Shown here in pieces: positions 15,711 through 23,739 of a stretch of DNA of 64,000 nt. Location: positions 16,573 through 80,572 of the forward strand of contig NZ_LZJK01000151.1 of assembly GCF_001667945.1 (NCBI RefSeq), in the 5' to 3' direction. Under the pieces are notes generated by a model. That model saw only the letters and a program-made list of their open reading frames with translations, was not told the DNA's origin and made no database searches. The position numbers were made by a program, and so were the translations under genes. The stretch comes from Mycolicibacter sinensis. GTDB taxonomy: Bacteria; Actinomycetota; Actinomycetes; Mycobacteriales; Mycobacteriaceae. Within the stretch, counting starts at the first letter, position 1. Every line of letters starts with the position of its first letter.

Positions 15711-17786
15711 GTGTGGGACCGCATCGCCGCCCTAGTCACGCGCCGTCGTTCGTGGCTGGTGGCAGTTGCGGTCGTCGTCGCCGCGGCAGCGCTGATGGCG
15801 CCGGGTGGTCACACCTCCGATGCCACCGCATCGCCCGCGCTGCTGCCGGAGTCCGCGGAGTCCGCGGCAGCCGCCGCGGCGCAGCGCGGGTTCCCCGGTG
15901 GTGATCGAGCGACGGCGATCCTGGTCGTCACCCGCCGCGACGGCTCGGCTTTGACGGCGGCCGATCTGGCCGCGGTCGCGCAGGCACACGAGCGGATGCA
16001 GCAGGTGCCGCAGGCGCTACCCGGCCCGCCGGCTCCGGCAGCGGTCTCCGCCGATGCCCGGGCGGCGATCGCCACCGCGCAGGTGAGCACCGCACTGTCC
16101 GGATTCGAGCTGCGTGACGCCGTGCAGGCCCTGCGGTCGGCGGTCACCAATGGCTTGCCCGGCCCGCTCACCGCGCACGTCACCGGTGGGCCGGCGTTCG
16201 GCGCCGATATCGCCGATGCCTTCTCCGGGGCCAACATCACCTTGCTGGTGGTGACGGCGCTGGTGGTCGCCCTGCTGTTGATCGTCACCTACCGCTCACC
16301 GGTGTTGTGGCTGCTGCCGCTGCTGGTTATCGCGTTCGCCGACCGGGCGGCCACCGTGCTGGGCGGGCTGATCGCCGGCGCGACCGGGGTCACCGTCGAC
16401 GGCTCGACGGCGGGGATCACCAGCGTGCTGGTGTTCGGCGCCGGCACCAATTACGCACTGCTGCTGATCTCCCGTTACCGAGAGGAGCTGCGCCGTTGCG
16501 CAGAGCATCGCATCGCTCTGCGCGCCGCGGTGCGCGCCGCCGGCCCGGCGATTGTGGCCAGCAATGCCACCGTGGTGCTGGCTTTGCTGACTCTGATCGC
16601 CGCGAGCATTCCGAGCACCCGCAGCCTGGGGGTCTGTGCAGCCAGCGGGCTGGTGGTGGCGGCGGTGTTCGTGCTGCTGGTTCTGCCCCCGCTGTTGGCG
16701 GCGTGCGGGCGAAACGTCTTCTGGCCCTACATTCCCCATATCGGCGACGATTCCACGGGCACCCGCTGGCGCCGGGTCGCCGATGCGGTGGGCCGCCGGC
16801 CGGTGCCGATCTGTGCGATCGCGGTGGTGGTGCTGGCGCTGTCGGCAGCCGGGCTGCTCGGCACCCGGGTCGGCCTTTCGCAAACCGAGCAGTTCCGGGT
16901 TCGGGCCGACTCGGTGACAGGCTTTCAGACCCTGGCCGAGCACTTCCCCGGCGGGGCGTCCGACCCTACCATCGTCATCGGCTCCAGCGCCCGGACAGCG
17001 CAGCTGCGCGACGCCATCACGCGGGTCCCCGGGGTGACGTCGGCGACTCCCACCGGCCTGTCGCCGGCCGGCTTGACCCGGTGGTCGGTCGTGATCGGCG
17101 CCGCCCCGTCGACCACCGAGGCGTTCGGTACCGTTGCCGCACTGCGGGATTCGGTTCACGCCGCCGACCCCGATGCGCTGGTGGGCGGCGCCGACGCTCA
17201 GGCGCTGGACATCAGCGATGCCGCCGACCGCGACCGCCGGGTGCTCATCCCAGCGATCCTGGCGGTGGTGCTGGTCGTGCTCTGCGTGCTGTTGCGCGCT
17301 GCGCTGGCCCCGCCGGTGCTGGTCGCCGCAACGGTGCTCAGCGCGCTGGCCGCACTCGGCCTGGGCGGCTGGGCCAGCATCCACCTGTTCGGATTCCCGG
17401 CACTGGACAACAGCACACCGCTGTTCGCGTTCCTGTTCCTGGTCGCGCTCGGGGTGGACTACACCATCTTCCTGGTGACCCGTGCTCGCGAGGAGAGCGC
17501 CGAGCGCGGCACCCGCGACGGCATGGTGGCCGCGGTCGCCGCCACCGGCGGCGTGATCACCAGCGCTGGAATCGTTCTGGCGGCGGTGTTCTGCGTGCTC
17601 GGTGTGCTGCCGCTGATCGTGCTGACCCAGTTGGGCATCATCGTCGGGCTCGGGATCCTGCTGGACACGTTCGTGGTGCGCACCCTGGTCATCCCGGCGT
17701 TGTTCACCCTGATCGGCGACCGGATCTGGTGGCCGTCCAACACCGCGGACACCCGCTCGTCCGACGACCTAGTCGCAGGCCGCTAA
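15711..17786 (+). CDS. MMPL/RND-family membrane transporter
   Basis: A 691-residue transporter with the two-fold RND layout: an N-terminal membrane helix (about 15-30), a periplasmic domain, a five-helix bundle (about 175-335), a second helix (about 365-385) and periplasmic domain, then the second bundle (about 512-680). Such proteins export lipids or small molecules by proton antiport. The second-half proton-relay pair Asp583-Tyr584 (GVDYTIFL) is intact, but the first-half equivalent reads GTNYALLL, with Asn247 where Asp is expected. It starts at GTG 15711, 8 bp after the glucosyltransferase stop, so it is probably co-transcribed. Its final TAA shares a CTAA with the convergent TfoX-like gene. 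Confidence 0.87.
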   Translation: MWDRIAALVTRRRSWLVAVAVVVAAAALMAPGGHTSDATASPALLPESAESAAAAAAQRGFPGGDRATAILVVTRRDGSALTAADLAAVAQAHERMQQVPQALPGPPAPAAVSADARAAIATAQVSTALSGFELRDAVQALRSAVTNGLPGPLTAHVTGGPAFGADIADAFSGANITLLVVTALVVALLLIVTYRSPVLWLLPLLVIAFADRAATVLGGLIAGATGVTVDGSTAGITSVLVFGAGTNYALLLISRYREELRRCAEHRIALRAAVRAAGPAIVASNATVVLALLTLIAASIPSTRSLGVCAASGLVVAAVFVLLVLPPLLAACGRNVFWPYIPHIGDDSTGTRWRRVADAVGRRPVPICAIAVVVLALSAAGLLGTRVGLSQTEQFRVRADSVTGFQTLAEHFPGGASDPTIVIGSSARTAQLRDAITRVPGVTSATPTGLSPAGLTRWSVVIGAAPSTTEAFGTVAALRDSVHAADPDALVGGADAQALDISDAADRDRRVLIPAILAVVLVVLCVLLRAALAPPVLVAATVLSALAALGLGGWASIHLFGFPALDNSTPLFAFLFLVALGVDYTIFLVTRAREESAERGTRDGMVAAVAATGGVITSAGIVLAAVFCVLGVLPLIVLTQLGIIVGLGILLDTFVVRTLVIPALFTLIGDRIWWPSNTADTRSSDDLVAGR

Positions 17787-18106
17787 CGGCTTGTCGCAGC
17801 GGCGATTCCGATATCGATCCATTCGCCGAGCCGACGCCGGGTACGCACGTGCTCGGCGCCGACGTGCACCCAGCCGCGCATGGTCCGCCCTCCCATCGCC
17901 ATGGGCTGCGCGGCGGTGGTCCGCACAAGCTGGTCGGCGCGGTCGGCACCGGCCCGGACCAGCAGGCCGCCCTCGGCGCTGGCGGCGACCGCGATTCTGC
18001 CGTAGACGAGGAACGCCAGCCCACCGAACATCGCCTTTTCCAGCACCGGTGGGCCATCGGCGAACTGCTCCCGCACGCGGGCCGCCAACTGCGCGTCGTA
18101 AGCCAC
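17783..18106 (-). CDS. TfoX/Sxy N-terminal-domain protein
   Basis: A small 107-residue protein consisting only of the TfoX N-terminal domain, recognisable by KAMFGGLAFLVYGRIAVA (about 24-41), a GGLLVR strand and MAMGGRTMRGWVHV near the end. In proteobacteria TfoX regulates competence. The stand-alone domain is widespread in actinobacteria with no proven role. The start is GTG 18106, overlapping by one base the TAG of the upstream hydrolase, so the two are coupled. Its stop overlaps the convergent MMPL stop. Confidence 0.8.
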   Translation of the reverse strand: MAYDAQLAARVREQFADGPPVLEKAMFGGLAFLVYGRIAVAASAEGGLLVRAGADRADQLVRTTAAQPMAMGGRTMRGWVHVGAEHVRTRRRLGEWIDIGIAAATSR

Positions 18107-18984
18107 TATGACCCCGACGGTGCGTACCAGCGCCGGATCGCCTCCGCGAACTGCCCGGGGGCATCCGAGGGCACGAAGTGGCCGGCCCCCTTGATAACCA
18201 CGGTCTGGTGATCCGTCAGCGTCTGCTCCCACCGCCGTAACTCGTTGTCTCCGAAGGCGAAGTCGGCGTCGCCCCAGACGATCAGCGCCGGCAGCGCCGC
18301 GATGGCGGGCAACCCGGATTCGACGCCGGCGAGAAAAGCGCGGCTGGCGGTGATCTCGCGGGGAAACACCGCCGACCCCTCCCGTCGTGCCCAACTGCCG
18401 AGGGCCTTCTGGTAGTGGGCCATCTCCTCGCCGGTGGGCTTGGTGAGGCGGTGGCCGACAGGGATCATGACGTTGACGAAGAGGTTGAACTGCCGGATCA
18501 GCAGGCGTCCGATCGGGCCGCCCATCACCTGGGACATGATCTGCACCAGCGGAGCTCCGACCGGCCAGGCCCAGGTGTTGGTCAGCACCAGCCGGTCAAA
18601 GACCTCGGGGCGCTGCTGCACGACGGCCAACCCGATCGGCCCGCCCCAGTCGTGGGCCACCAAGGTGACGCCGCTCAGCGCGAGCGCTTCGACGAACGCG
18701 CCGATCACCCGGGAGTGTTCGGCCGGCAGGTACCGATATCCCGGTGCCGCTGAGGACAGCCCGAATCCGGGGTAGTCCACTGCGATGCAACGGAAGTCCC
18801 GCCGTAGCGCTGCGATGACCTCGCGATAGTCGAATGACCAGGTCGGGTTGCCGTGCAAGAACAGCAGCACCGGCCCCGTTCCCTCATCGACGTAGTGCAG
18901 GCGGTGCCCATCGATGTCGATGAATCGGCTCTCGAACGGGAACAACTCGTCGTCGACCCAGGCGGGCCTCTCCGCGACCCTCAT
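18106..18984 (-). CDS. Haloalkane dehalogenase-like alpha/beta hydrolase
   Basis: A 292-residue alpha/beta hydrolase resembling the mycobacterial HLD-III dehalogenases (Rv1833c type). Seen: HGNPTW (44-49) with the halide-binding Asn45, the nucleophile elbow AHDWGG with Asp112 and the halide-binding Trp113, and the C-terminal GAGHFVPSDAP with the catalytic His. This residue set supports dehalogenase chemistry, although an epoxide hydrolase or esterase cannot be excluded. The ATG at 18984 follows a GAGGAGGG binding site; an upstream in-frame start would cover the operator. The TfoX-like gene is coupled downstream, and an HxlR regulator is divergent with a shared palindrome. Confidence 0.85.
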   Translation of the reverse strand: MRVAERPAWVDDELFPFESRFIDIDGHRLHYVDEGTGPVLLFLHGNPTWSFDYREVIAALRRDFRCIAVDYPGFGLSSAAPGYRYLPAEHSRVIGAFVEALALSGVTLVAHDWGGPIGLAVVQQRPEVFDRLVLTNTWAWPVGAPLVQIMSQVMGGPIGRLLIRQFNLFVNVMIPVGHRLTKPTGEEMAHYQKALGSWARREGSAVFPREITASRAFLAGVESGLPAIAALPALIVWGDADFAFGDNELRRWEQTLTDHQTVVIKGAGHFVPSDAPGQFAEAIRRWYAPSGS

Positions 18985-19003
18985 AGCCACCCTCCTCGTC
19001 GAA

Positions 19004-19018
19004 CTTGATATAATCAAG
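19004..19018. promoter_or_regulatory. Perfect palindrome, candidate HxlR operator
   Basis: CTTGAT-ATA-ATCAAG is a perfect 15-bp inverted repeat in the 62-bp gap between the divergent hydrolase and HxlR-type regulator. It contains a TATAAT on the plus strand (19009-19014) and overlaps the -10 of the minus-strand promoter. Occupancy would block the hydrolase promoter and possibly the regulator's own. Confidence 0.6.
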
Positions 19019-19036
19019 CGCACTTTAGAATAGCAA
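19008..19036 (-). promoter_or_regulatory. Sigma-A-type promoter of the dehalogenase-like gene
   Basis: On the minus strand TTGCTA (19036-19031) and TTATAT (19013-19008) are separated by 17 bp, a good housekeeping promoter. It ends about 24 bp upstream of the hydrolase ATG, leaving a short leader that contains the GAGGAGGG binding site. Confidence 0.55.
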
Positions 19037-19046
19037 GTAGGTGGCG

Positions 19047-19724
19047 ATGAGTCGAGACTACGGTCAGTACTGCGGACTTGCCCGGGCCCTGGATGTGGTG
19101 GGTGACCGGTGGAACCTGTTGATCGTGCGCCAGCTGCTGCTGGGGCCCGCCCGCTACCGCGAGTTGCGCGACGGGCTGTCCGGCATCGCGACGAACCTAC
19201 TGACCGAGCGCCTGCGTGATCTGCAGACCGCCGGTGTGGTCGAGCGGCGGTTGTCCGACGACGGCCGCGCGGTCAGCTACGCGCTCACCGACTGGGGCGC
19301 GCAGCTGCGTGAGCCCATCTACGCCCTGGTCCGCTGGTCGACGCCGTTGATGGTCCGCGGGCCGCAGGGCGACGAGTTCCGTCCCGAGTGGCTGGCACTG
19401 GCGCTGCCCGCCTTGTTCGCCGGTCGCACGCCTGCGGATCGGTCGACCGTGGGAATCGCCGTGGAGGGCGGAATGGTTCAACTGCGAACCACCGAATCCG
19501 GCATCGAGGTCGGTATGCCCGACGGGCGCGAGCTTGACGCCGTGCTGCACACCGAGGCGCCCGTGGTTCTCGGGCTCGCGGCCGGTGTGTTGTCCCTTGA
19601 TGACATTGCCGCGCTCGTGCACATCGACGGCGACGCATCCGCCCTGCGCAGCTTCTTCGGCGCACCCGCAACGGATCCGTCGGGGTCTACACCGATCCCA
19701 GATACCGCACCCGGTCGGCGATAA
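19047..19724 (+). CDS. HxlR-family winged-helix regulator with C-terminal SCP2-like part
   Basis: A 225-residue regulator. The N-terminal half is an HxlR-type winged helix: CGLARALDVVGDRWNLLIVR, LLGPARYRELRDGLSGI, NLLTERLRDLQTAGVVERR. The C-terminal half (about 120-215) looks like the sterol-carrier-like domain often found behind HxlR domains in actinobacteria, a possible ligand pocket. It is divergent from the dehalogenase-like gene and shares the palindrome at 19004-19018, so it probably represses both. ATG 19047 is chosen over GTG 19041. Its last 38 bp overlap the convergent esterase gene. Confidence 0.85.
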   Translation: MSRDYGQYCGLARALDVVGDRWNLLIVRQLLLGPARYRELRDGLSGIATNLLTERLRDLQTAGVVERRLSDDGRAVSYALTDWGAQLREPIYALVRWSTPLMVRGPQGDEFRPEWLALALPALFAGRTPADRSTVGIAVEGGMVQLRTTESGIEVGMPDGRELDAVLHTEAPVVLGLAAGVLSLDDIAALVHIDGDASALRSFFGAPATDPSGSTPIPDTAPGRR

Positions 19725-20631
19725 CCCGTTGCGACACATCGGCATCGGGGACCAGCAGATCGAACGCATGCGGGCAGCCCGGGTAGACGTGCAACTCGAC
19801 GGGCACCCCGGCGGCGAGCAACCGGTGCGCAAAGGAGACGTCTTCTGCGGCGAAGATGTCCAGCCCGCCGACGTCGAGGTAGGCCGGCGGCAGACCGGTC
19901 AGGTCATCTGCGCGGGCCGGCGCGGCATAGCCGTCGGCGGTGGCGCCGCCCAGCAGCGCGCCCCAGCCGGTGGCATTGTCGTCGTAGCTCCAAGTCAGCA
20001 GCCTGCCCGCCGCGTCACCGTCGCGCGTCCGGTCGTCGAGCATCGGGTAGATCAACAGCTGGGTGGCGATCGCCGGCCCACCCCGGTCCCGGGCCAACAG
20101 GCACACCCCGGCGGCCAGTCCCCCGCCGGCGCTGTCGCCCATCACCGCCAGCCGGGAAGCATCCACGCCCAACTCAGCGGCGTGGCCGGCCAGCCAGCAC
20201 AGCGCCGCATAGCAGTCCCGAAGCGGAATGGGGTGCGGGAATTCCGGGGCGACACGGTAATCGACGACCAGCATCGGCACCCCGGATGCGGCGACGTAGC
20301 CGCGGACCGCCGCATCGTAGAGTCCACCGAGGCGATCCCAGCCCAGGATCATCCCACCGCCGTGCAGGTACAGCGCCGCACTGCCGGGCTGAGCAGCGCC
20401 CGCGCGCCGATACCAGCGCAAGCCGAGCGTGCCGCCCTCGTAACGTAGCGAGAACTCGTGGGCCTCAACGCCGGTGACCGGCGGCCGCGCCGCCAGCACC
20501 TGGTTGAACATGTGACCGGCATTGCGGCGACGGGTCACGACGTCACCGACCGCCGGCGGCGGCGCCTCGGCGGCGCCATCTCGCATCGCCAGCAAGGCCG
20601 CGAGCACCTGGGCGTCAGGCGGACCGGCCAT
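19687..20631 (-). CDS. HSL-family alpha/beta hydrolase (esterase/lipase)
   Basis: A 314-residue hormone-sensitive-lipase-type esterase. It carries the oxyanion-hole motif HGGG (90-93), the nucleophile elbow GDSAGG with Ser167, an acidic residue in LDIFAAEDVSFA and the catalytic His in CPHAFD. Such enzymes hydrolyse short acyl esters or act on lipid-like substrates. The 3' end overlaps the convergent HxlR gene by 38 bp. The divergent LLM oxidoreductase starts 72 bp away. No signal peptide is seen, so it is cytoplasmic. Confidence 0.88.
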   Translation of the reverse strand: MAGPPDAQVLAALLAMRDGAAEAPPPAVGDVVTRRRNAGHMFNQVLAARPPVTGVEAHEFSLRYEGGTLGLRWYRRAGAAQPGSAALYLHGGGMILGWDRLGGLYDAAVRGYVAASGVPMLVVDYRVAPEFPHPIPLRDCYAALCWLAGHAAELGVDASRLAVMGDSAGGGLAAGVCLLARDRGGPAIATQLLIYPMLDDRTRDGDAAGRLLTWSYDDNATGWGALLGGATADGYAAPARADDLTGLPPAYLDVGGLDIFAAEDVSFAHRLLAAGVPVELHVYPGCPHAFDLLVPDADVSQRVIADRVRYLGSV

Positions 20632-20703
20632 CGGCGCTCCCTAGCAATCGGTTGACGGTATCGTCCGCTACGGTAACGCCGGAGGAGGTGACCGGTCAGT
20701 TCT

Positions 20704-21681
20704 ATGCCGCTACTGAGCGCCCTGCGCCTGAACATGACGAATGTCCCCGGCGCCGGGCATTCCGGGCGCTACCGGGCCGCGCTGGAGATGGCGTCCTACG
20801 CCGATGCCCGCGGGGTGACCGCGATCGGTTGCGAAGAACATCATCTCGCCGCCACCGGATGGTTGCCGGCCCCATTGCTGATGGCCGCAGCCGTCGCCGG
20901 ATGCACGACAACCGCCCGCATCAGCGTGGGTGCGCTGCTGGTGCCGCTCTACGACCCGGTGCGTCTGGCCGAAGACATCGCCGTCCTCGATCAGCTGTCC
21001 GCCGGGCGAGTCAGCTTCGTGGCCGGGATCGGTTACCGCCCAGAGGAATACCATGCCCTCGGCAAGGACTTCCGCCGGCGTGGGCGGCTGATGGACGAAT
21101 CCCTGGCCGTGCTGCTGCAGGCCTGGGGCGACGAACCGTTCGAGTTCAACGGCCAGAAGGTGAATGTCACGCCCAAGCCGTACACCACACCGCATCCGCT
21201 GTTGCTCATCGGCGGTATGAGCGTCGCGGCGGCGCGGCGGGCGGCTCGATTCGGGTTGCCGTTCTCGCCGCCGATGCCGATGCCCGACATCGAAGCGGTC
21301 TATCTGGCCGAGCTGGCCGCCCACGGCAAGCACGGGTTCGTGTTCAGTCCCGAAAACGGCAACACCGTCACGCATCTCAGCGACGATCCGGACAAGGCCT
21401 GGGCCTGCTGCGGTGACTACTTCCTGCACGAGGCCCGCGAATACAGCTCATGGGCCGTGCCGGAAGTGGCGCGCCCCAACGAAACTGCGGTGGGCAGCGT
21501 GGCTGAGCTGCGCCGGGCCGGCACGGTGGAGGTGCTGACCCCCGAAGAGCTCATCGCGCAGTGCCGCGCCGGACGCACCAGCGTGACGCTGCATCCGCTG
21601 ATCGGCGGCCTGCCGCTCGACGACGGGTGGGAGAGCCTGCGGCTGCTGGTCGAGCGGGTGTTGCCGGAGCTGGGATCCTGA
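20704..21681 (+). CDS. LLM-class (luciferase-like) F420- or flavin-dependent oxidoreductase
   Basis: A 325-residue TIM-barrel enzyme of the bacterial luciferase-like superfamily. It has the N-terminal strand, the EEHHLAATGWLPAPL segment, LSAGRVSFVAGIGYRPEEY and the GGMSVAAARRAARFG region typical of mycobacterial LLM proteins, most of which use F420. A GGAGGAGGT sequence precedes the start at somewhat long spacing. The substrate is unknown. It is convergent with the papain-like-looking gene, with only four bases between the stop codons. Confidence 0.85.
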   Translation: MPLLSALRLNMTNVPGAGHSGRYRAALEMASYADARGVTAIGCEEHHLAATGWLPAPLLMAAAVAGCTTTARISVGALLVPLYDPVRLAEDIAVLDQLSAGRVSFVAGIGYRPEEYHALGKDFRRRGRLMDESLAVLLQAWGDEPFEFNGQKVNVTPKPYTTPHPLLLIGGMSVAAARRAARFGLPFSPPMPMPDIEAVYLAELAAHGKHGFVFSPENGNTVTHLSDDPDKAWACCGDYFLHEAREYSSWAVPEVARPNETAVGSVAELRRAGTVEVLTPEELIAQCRAGRTSVTLHPLIGGLPLDDGWESLRLLVERVLPELGS

Positions 21682-21685
21682 CGTC

Positions 21686-23704
21686 TCACGCCTGGACCGC
21701 GGCCGCGGCGACCATTCGGTCGGCGCCCCAGCTGCGCTGCAGGTATCCGAGCACCCGGTCCAGCTCGGCCTGGGGCACCGCTGCCCGCTCGCCCGGTTCC
21801 AGCGGATCGAAGTGGAAGATGTAGAGCCGCGACGCGAACTGCTCGAACGGCAGCGACGCCTCGCCGAAGCGTTCAGCATGTCCGGCGGTGCTCACCACCA
21901 CCTCGTCGCCCCAGTCCTGCCCGCTGTCGTTGTTGGGGTTGTAGAAGTAGACCCGCATGGTGCCCTCGGGGTCCAAGCTCACCCGCAGCACGGTGATCGC
22001 ATGCCAGCCGACGAAGCGGGCGGCGCTGTCGGTCACCGCGATGCCGGCCGGCTGCGGGTGGATGAGCGGTTGATTGCCGTTGTAGAACGGGTGGTAGGCG
22101 GCGTAGAAGTGTCGCAGGAACCCTTCCAGGTCGACCAGATTGCCGGTCTCGACATCGACATTGATGCGGAAGCCGCGCCCGGACCACCACCCGTGGAACT
22201 CCGGATTGACCCATCGGTGCGGGTCGCCGTCGCGGCCGACACACCGCCGGAACATCTCGGCATAGATGCGGTCCAGATGCGGCACCACCAGCAATGACAC
22301 CGGGTCCAGGTCGAGGGGATGGTGGGCGGCCACCCCGGCTTCGGTGTCCTTCGACGAGATCGGCTGCCCCTCGAAGTGCATGACGATCTCGTCGTCACGC
22401 GCGGCCCAGGCGATCGTCTGCAGCAGATAGTCGGGGTCGTTGTAGGACCACATCGACAATGCACGCGCCGCCTGGCAGGTCGGGTTGTCGCCCTGCCCGA
22501 CCCCGAGCGGCAGCCCGAGCATCGACAACGTCCCGGCCAGCAGCCAGGTATGGGGGTCTTGCGCCGCCCCGAACACCTGGGTGATCCGCTCGCGGGACTG
22601 CTTGGACAGCGGCAACGCCAATTGACGCCACAGCGACGGCGCGACCGGCGGCTGGTAGAGGATGCCGCGCTCGAGCAGCAGCGCCAGCCCGTAGATGCAT
22701 TGGGCCGTCTCGACGTGCACCGCGGCCGCGATCAGGCTGTGCACCAGATCGTGAAAGCACAGCAGGCTGTCGCGCCCGGTGCTAGACAGGCCCAGCGCCT
22801 CGCCGATCAGGTAGTCGCTTTTCTCGAGCAGGAACCGCAGCAGCACCGCGTGATAGGGCGACACCAGCCCGGTGTCGTGCATCGACCGCGCGAAGCCGGC
22901 CGCCTCGTACTGCAGGGTCGGTTCGTCCATCGAGTCCAGCCGGCTGCGATACACCTGCACCCCGGGATCTTCCCGACAGCCATCGGTGGTGCCGTACAGG
23001 CTGGTGATCAACCGATCCGTCCCCAGCGCACCGCTGCCGAGATCAATGCTCGGATCACTGCGCACAATCGCGATCTGGGTGATCATCGCCTTGATCTGGT
23101 CGACCTGGATGGGCCGCTGCCGCAGAATCCGCCAGATCTCATCGACCAGCCGGTCGAGAACGCCGTCGTACCCGATCTCCTCGACCAGGTACCCGAACAG
23201 GTCCCGGGTCAGCCGGGCCATCCGGCCCTGCAGTTCGCGCTCCGCCTCGGTCGGCGGGGTCAACAGCAGGGACAGGTTGAGCGCCAGCACCTGCGCGAGA
23301 TGATGACGCGCCTGCTCGGCGGTGATCAGCGGATGGGGGTACTCGCCGTTGGCCACGGCGAGCAGACGCAGCTCGTTGACCGCCTCCAGCACCACGGTGT
23401 CCGGATTCGGGCTGCGCAATGAACCGGTGGTCAGCACCGGCAACAGCGTGCGCGGCGACGCCCAGTCGGTTCCCCAGAACAGCCCGGCCTCCTCCAGCGC
23501 TGCGCTGCGGGCGCGTACCGCCGCGCAACCACCCGGTTGCATCAGCACCAGTCGCAGCCCGTCGAGAACACGGCGCAGCCGGTCCGGTTTACCCAGCGCA
23601 CCGGCCAGCGCCAGCGCGCTGGTGGCATCATCGAGCCTGGTCAGGCGAGATTCCAGGGTCGCTAGGTCACCGTTTGCCTGACTCCGCGGTGGATTCCCAG
23701 TCAC
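21686..23704 (-). CDS. Uncharacterised 672-residue protein with a papain-like Cys-His-Asn signature
   Basis: I do not recognise this as a named family. The N-terminal ~390 residues are helical with no obvious motif, no signal peptide and no membrane segment. The C-terminal third has an ordered set of residues resembling clan CA cysteine proteases and acyltransferases: Cys410 in GDNPTCQAARALSMW, His568 in FVGWHAITVLRV and Asn589 in VYFYNPNNDSGQDWG. This recalls the papain Cys, the His-Ala strand and the Asn-x-x-G segment. It is 35 bp downstream of an ATP-grasp gene on the same strand. Together they could make or process an amide or peptide linkage, which is inference. Confidence 0.6.
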   Translation of the reverse strand: MTGNPPRSQANGDLATLESRLTRLDDATSALALAGALGKPDRLRRVLDGLRLVLMQPGGCAAVRARSAALEEAGLFWGTDWASPRTLLPVLTTGSLRSPNPDTVVLEAVNELRLLAVANGEYPHPLITAEQARHHLAQVLALNLSLLLTPPTEAERELQGRMARLTRDLFGYLVEEIGYDGVLDRLVDEIWRILRQRPIQVDQIKAMITQIAIVRSDPSIDLGSGALGTDRLITSLYGTTDGCREDPGVQVYRSRLDSMDEPTLQYEAAGFARSMHDTGLVSPYHAVLLRFLLEKSDYLIGEALGLSSTGRDSLLCFHDLVHSLIAAAVHVETAQCIYGLALLLERGILYQPPVAPSLWRQLALPLSKQSRERITQVFGAAQDPHTWLLAGTLSMLGLPLGVGQGDNPTCQAARALSMWSYNDPDYLLQTIAWAARDDEIVMHFEGQPISSKDTEAGVAAHHPLDLDPVSLLVVPHLDRIYAEMFRRCVGRDGDPHRWVNPEFHGWWSGRGFRINVDVETGNLVDLEGFLRHFYAAYHPFYNGNQPLIHPQPAGIAVTDSAARFVGWHAITVLRVSLDPEGTMRVYFYNPNNDSGQDWGDEVVVSTAGHAERFGEASLPFEQFASRLYIFHFDPLEPGERAAVPQAELDRVLGYLQRSWGADRMVAAAAVQA

Positions 23705-23739
23705 CTCAACGGGTTCCTCACGTGCGTGCCGCCGCCACC

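Noticed and set aside
16307..18211. 634-codon plus-strand frame overlapping the MMPL gene and the following genes
   Set aside because: Its translation is Arg/Gly/Ala-rich, it is out of frame with the transporter, and it runs through two convergent genes; a typical high-GC shadow frame.
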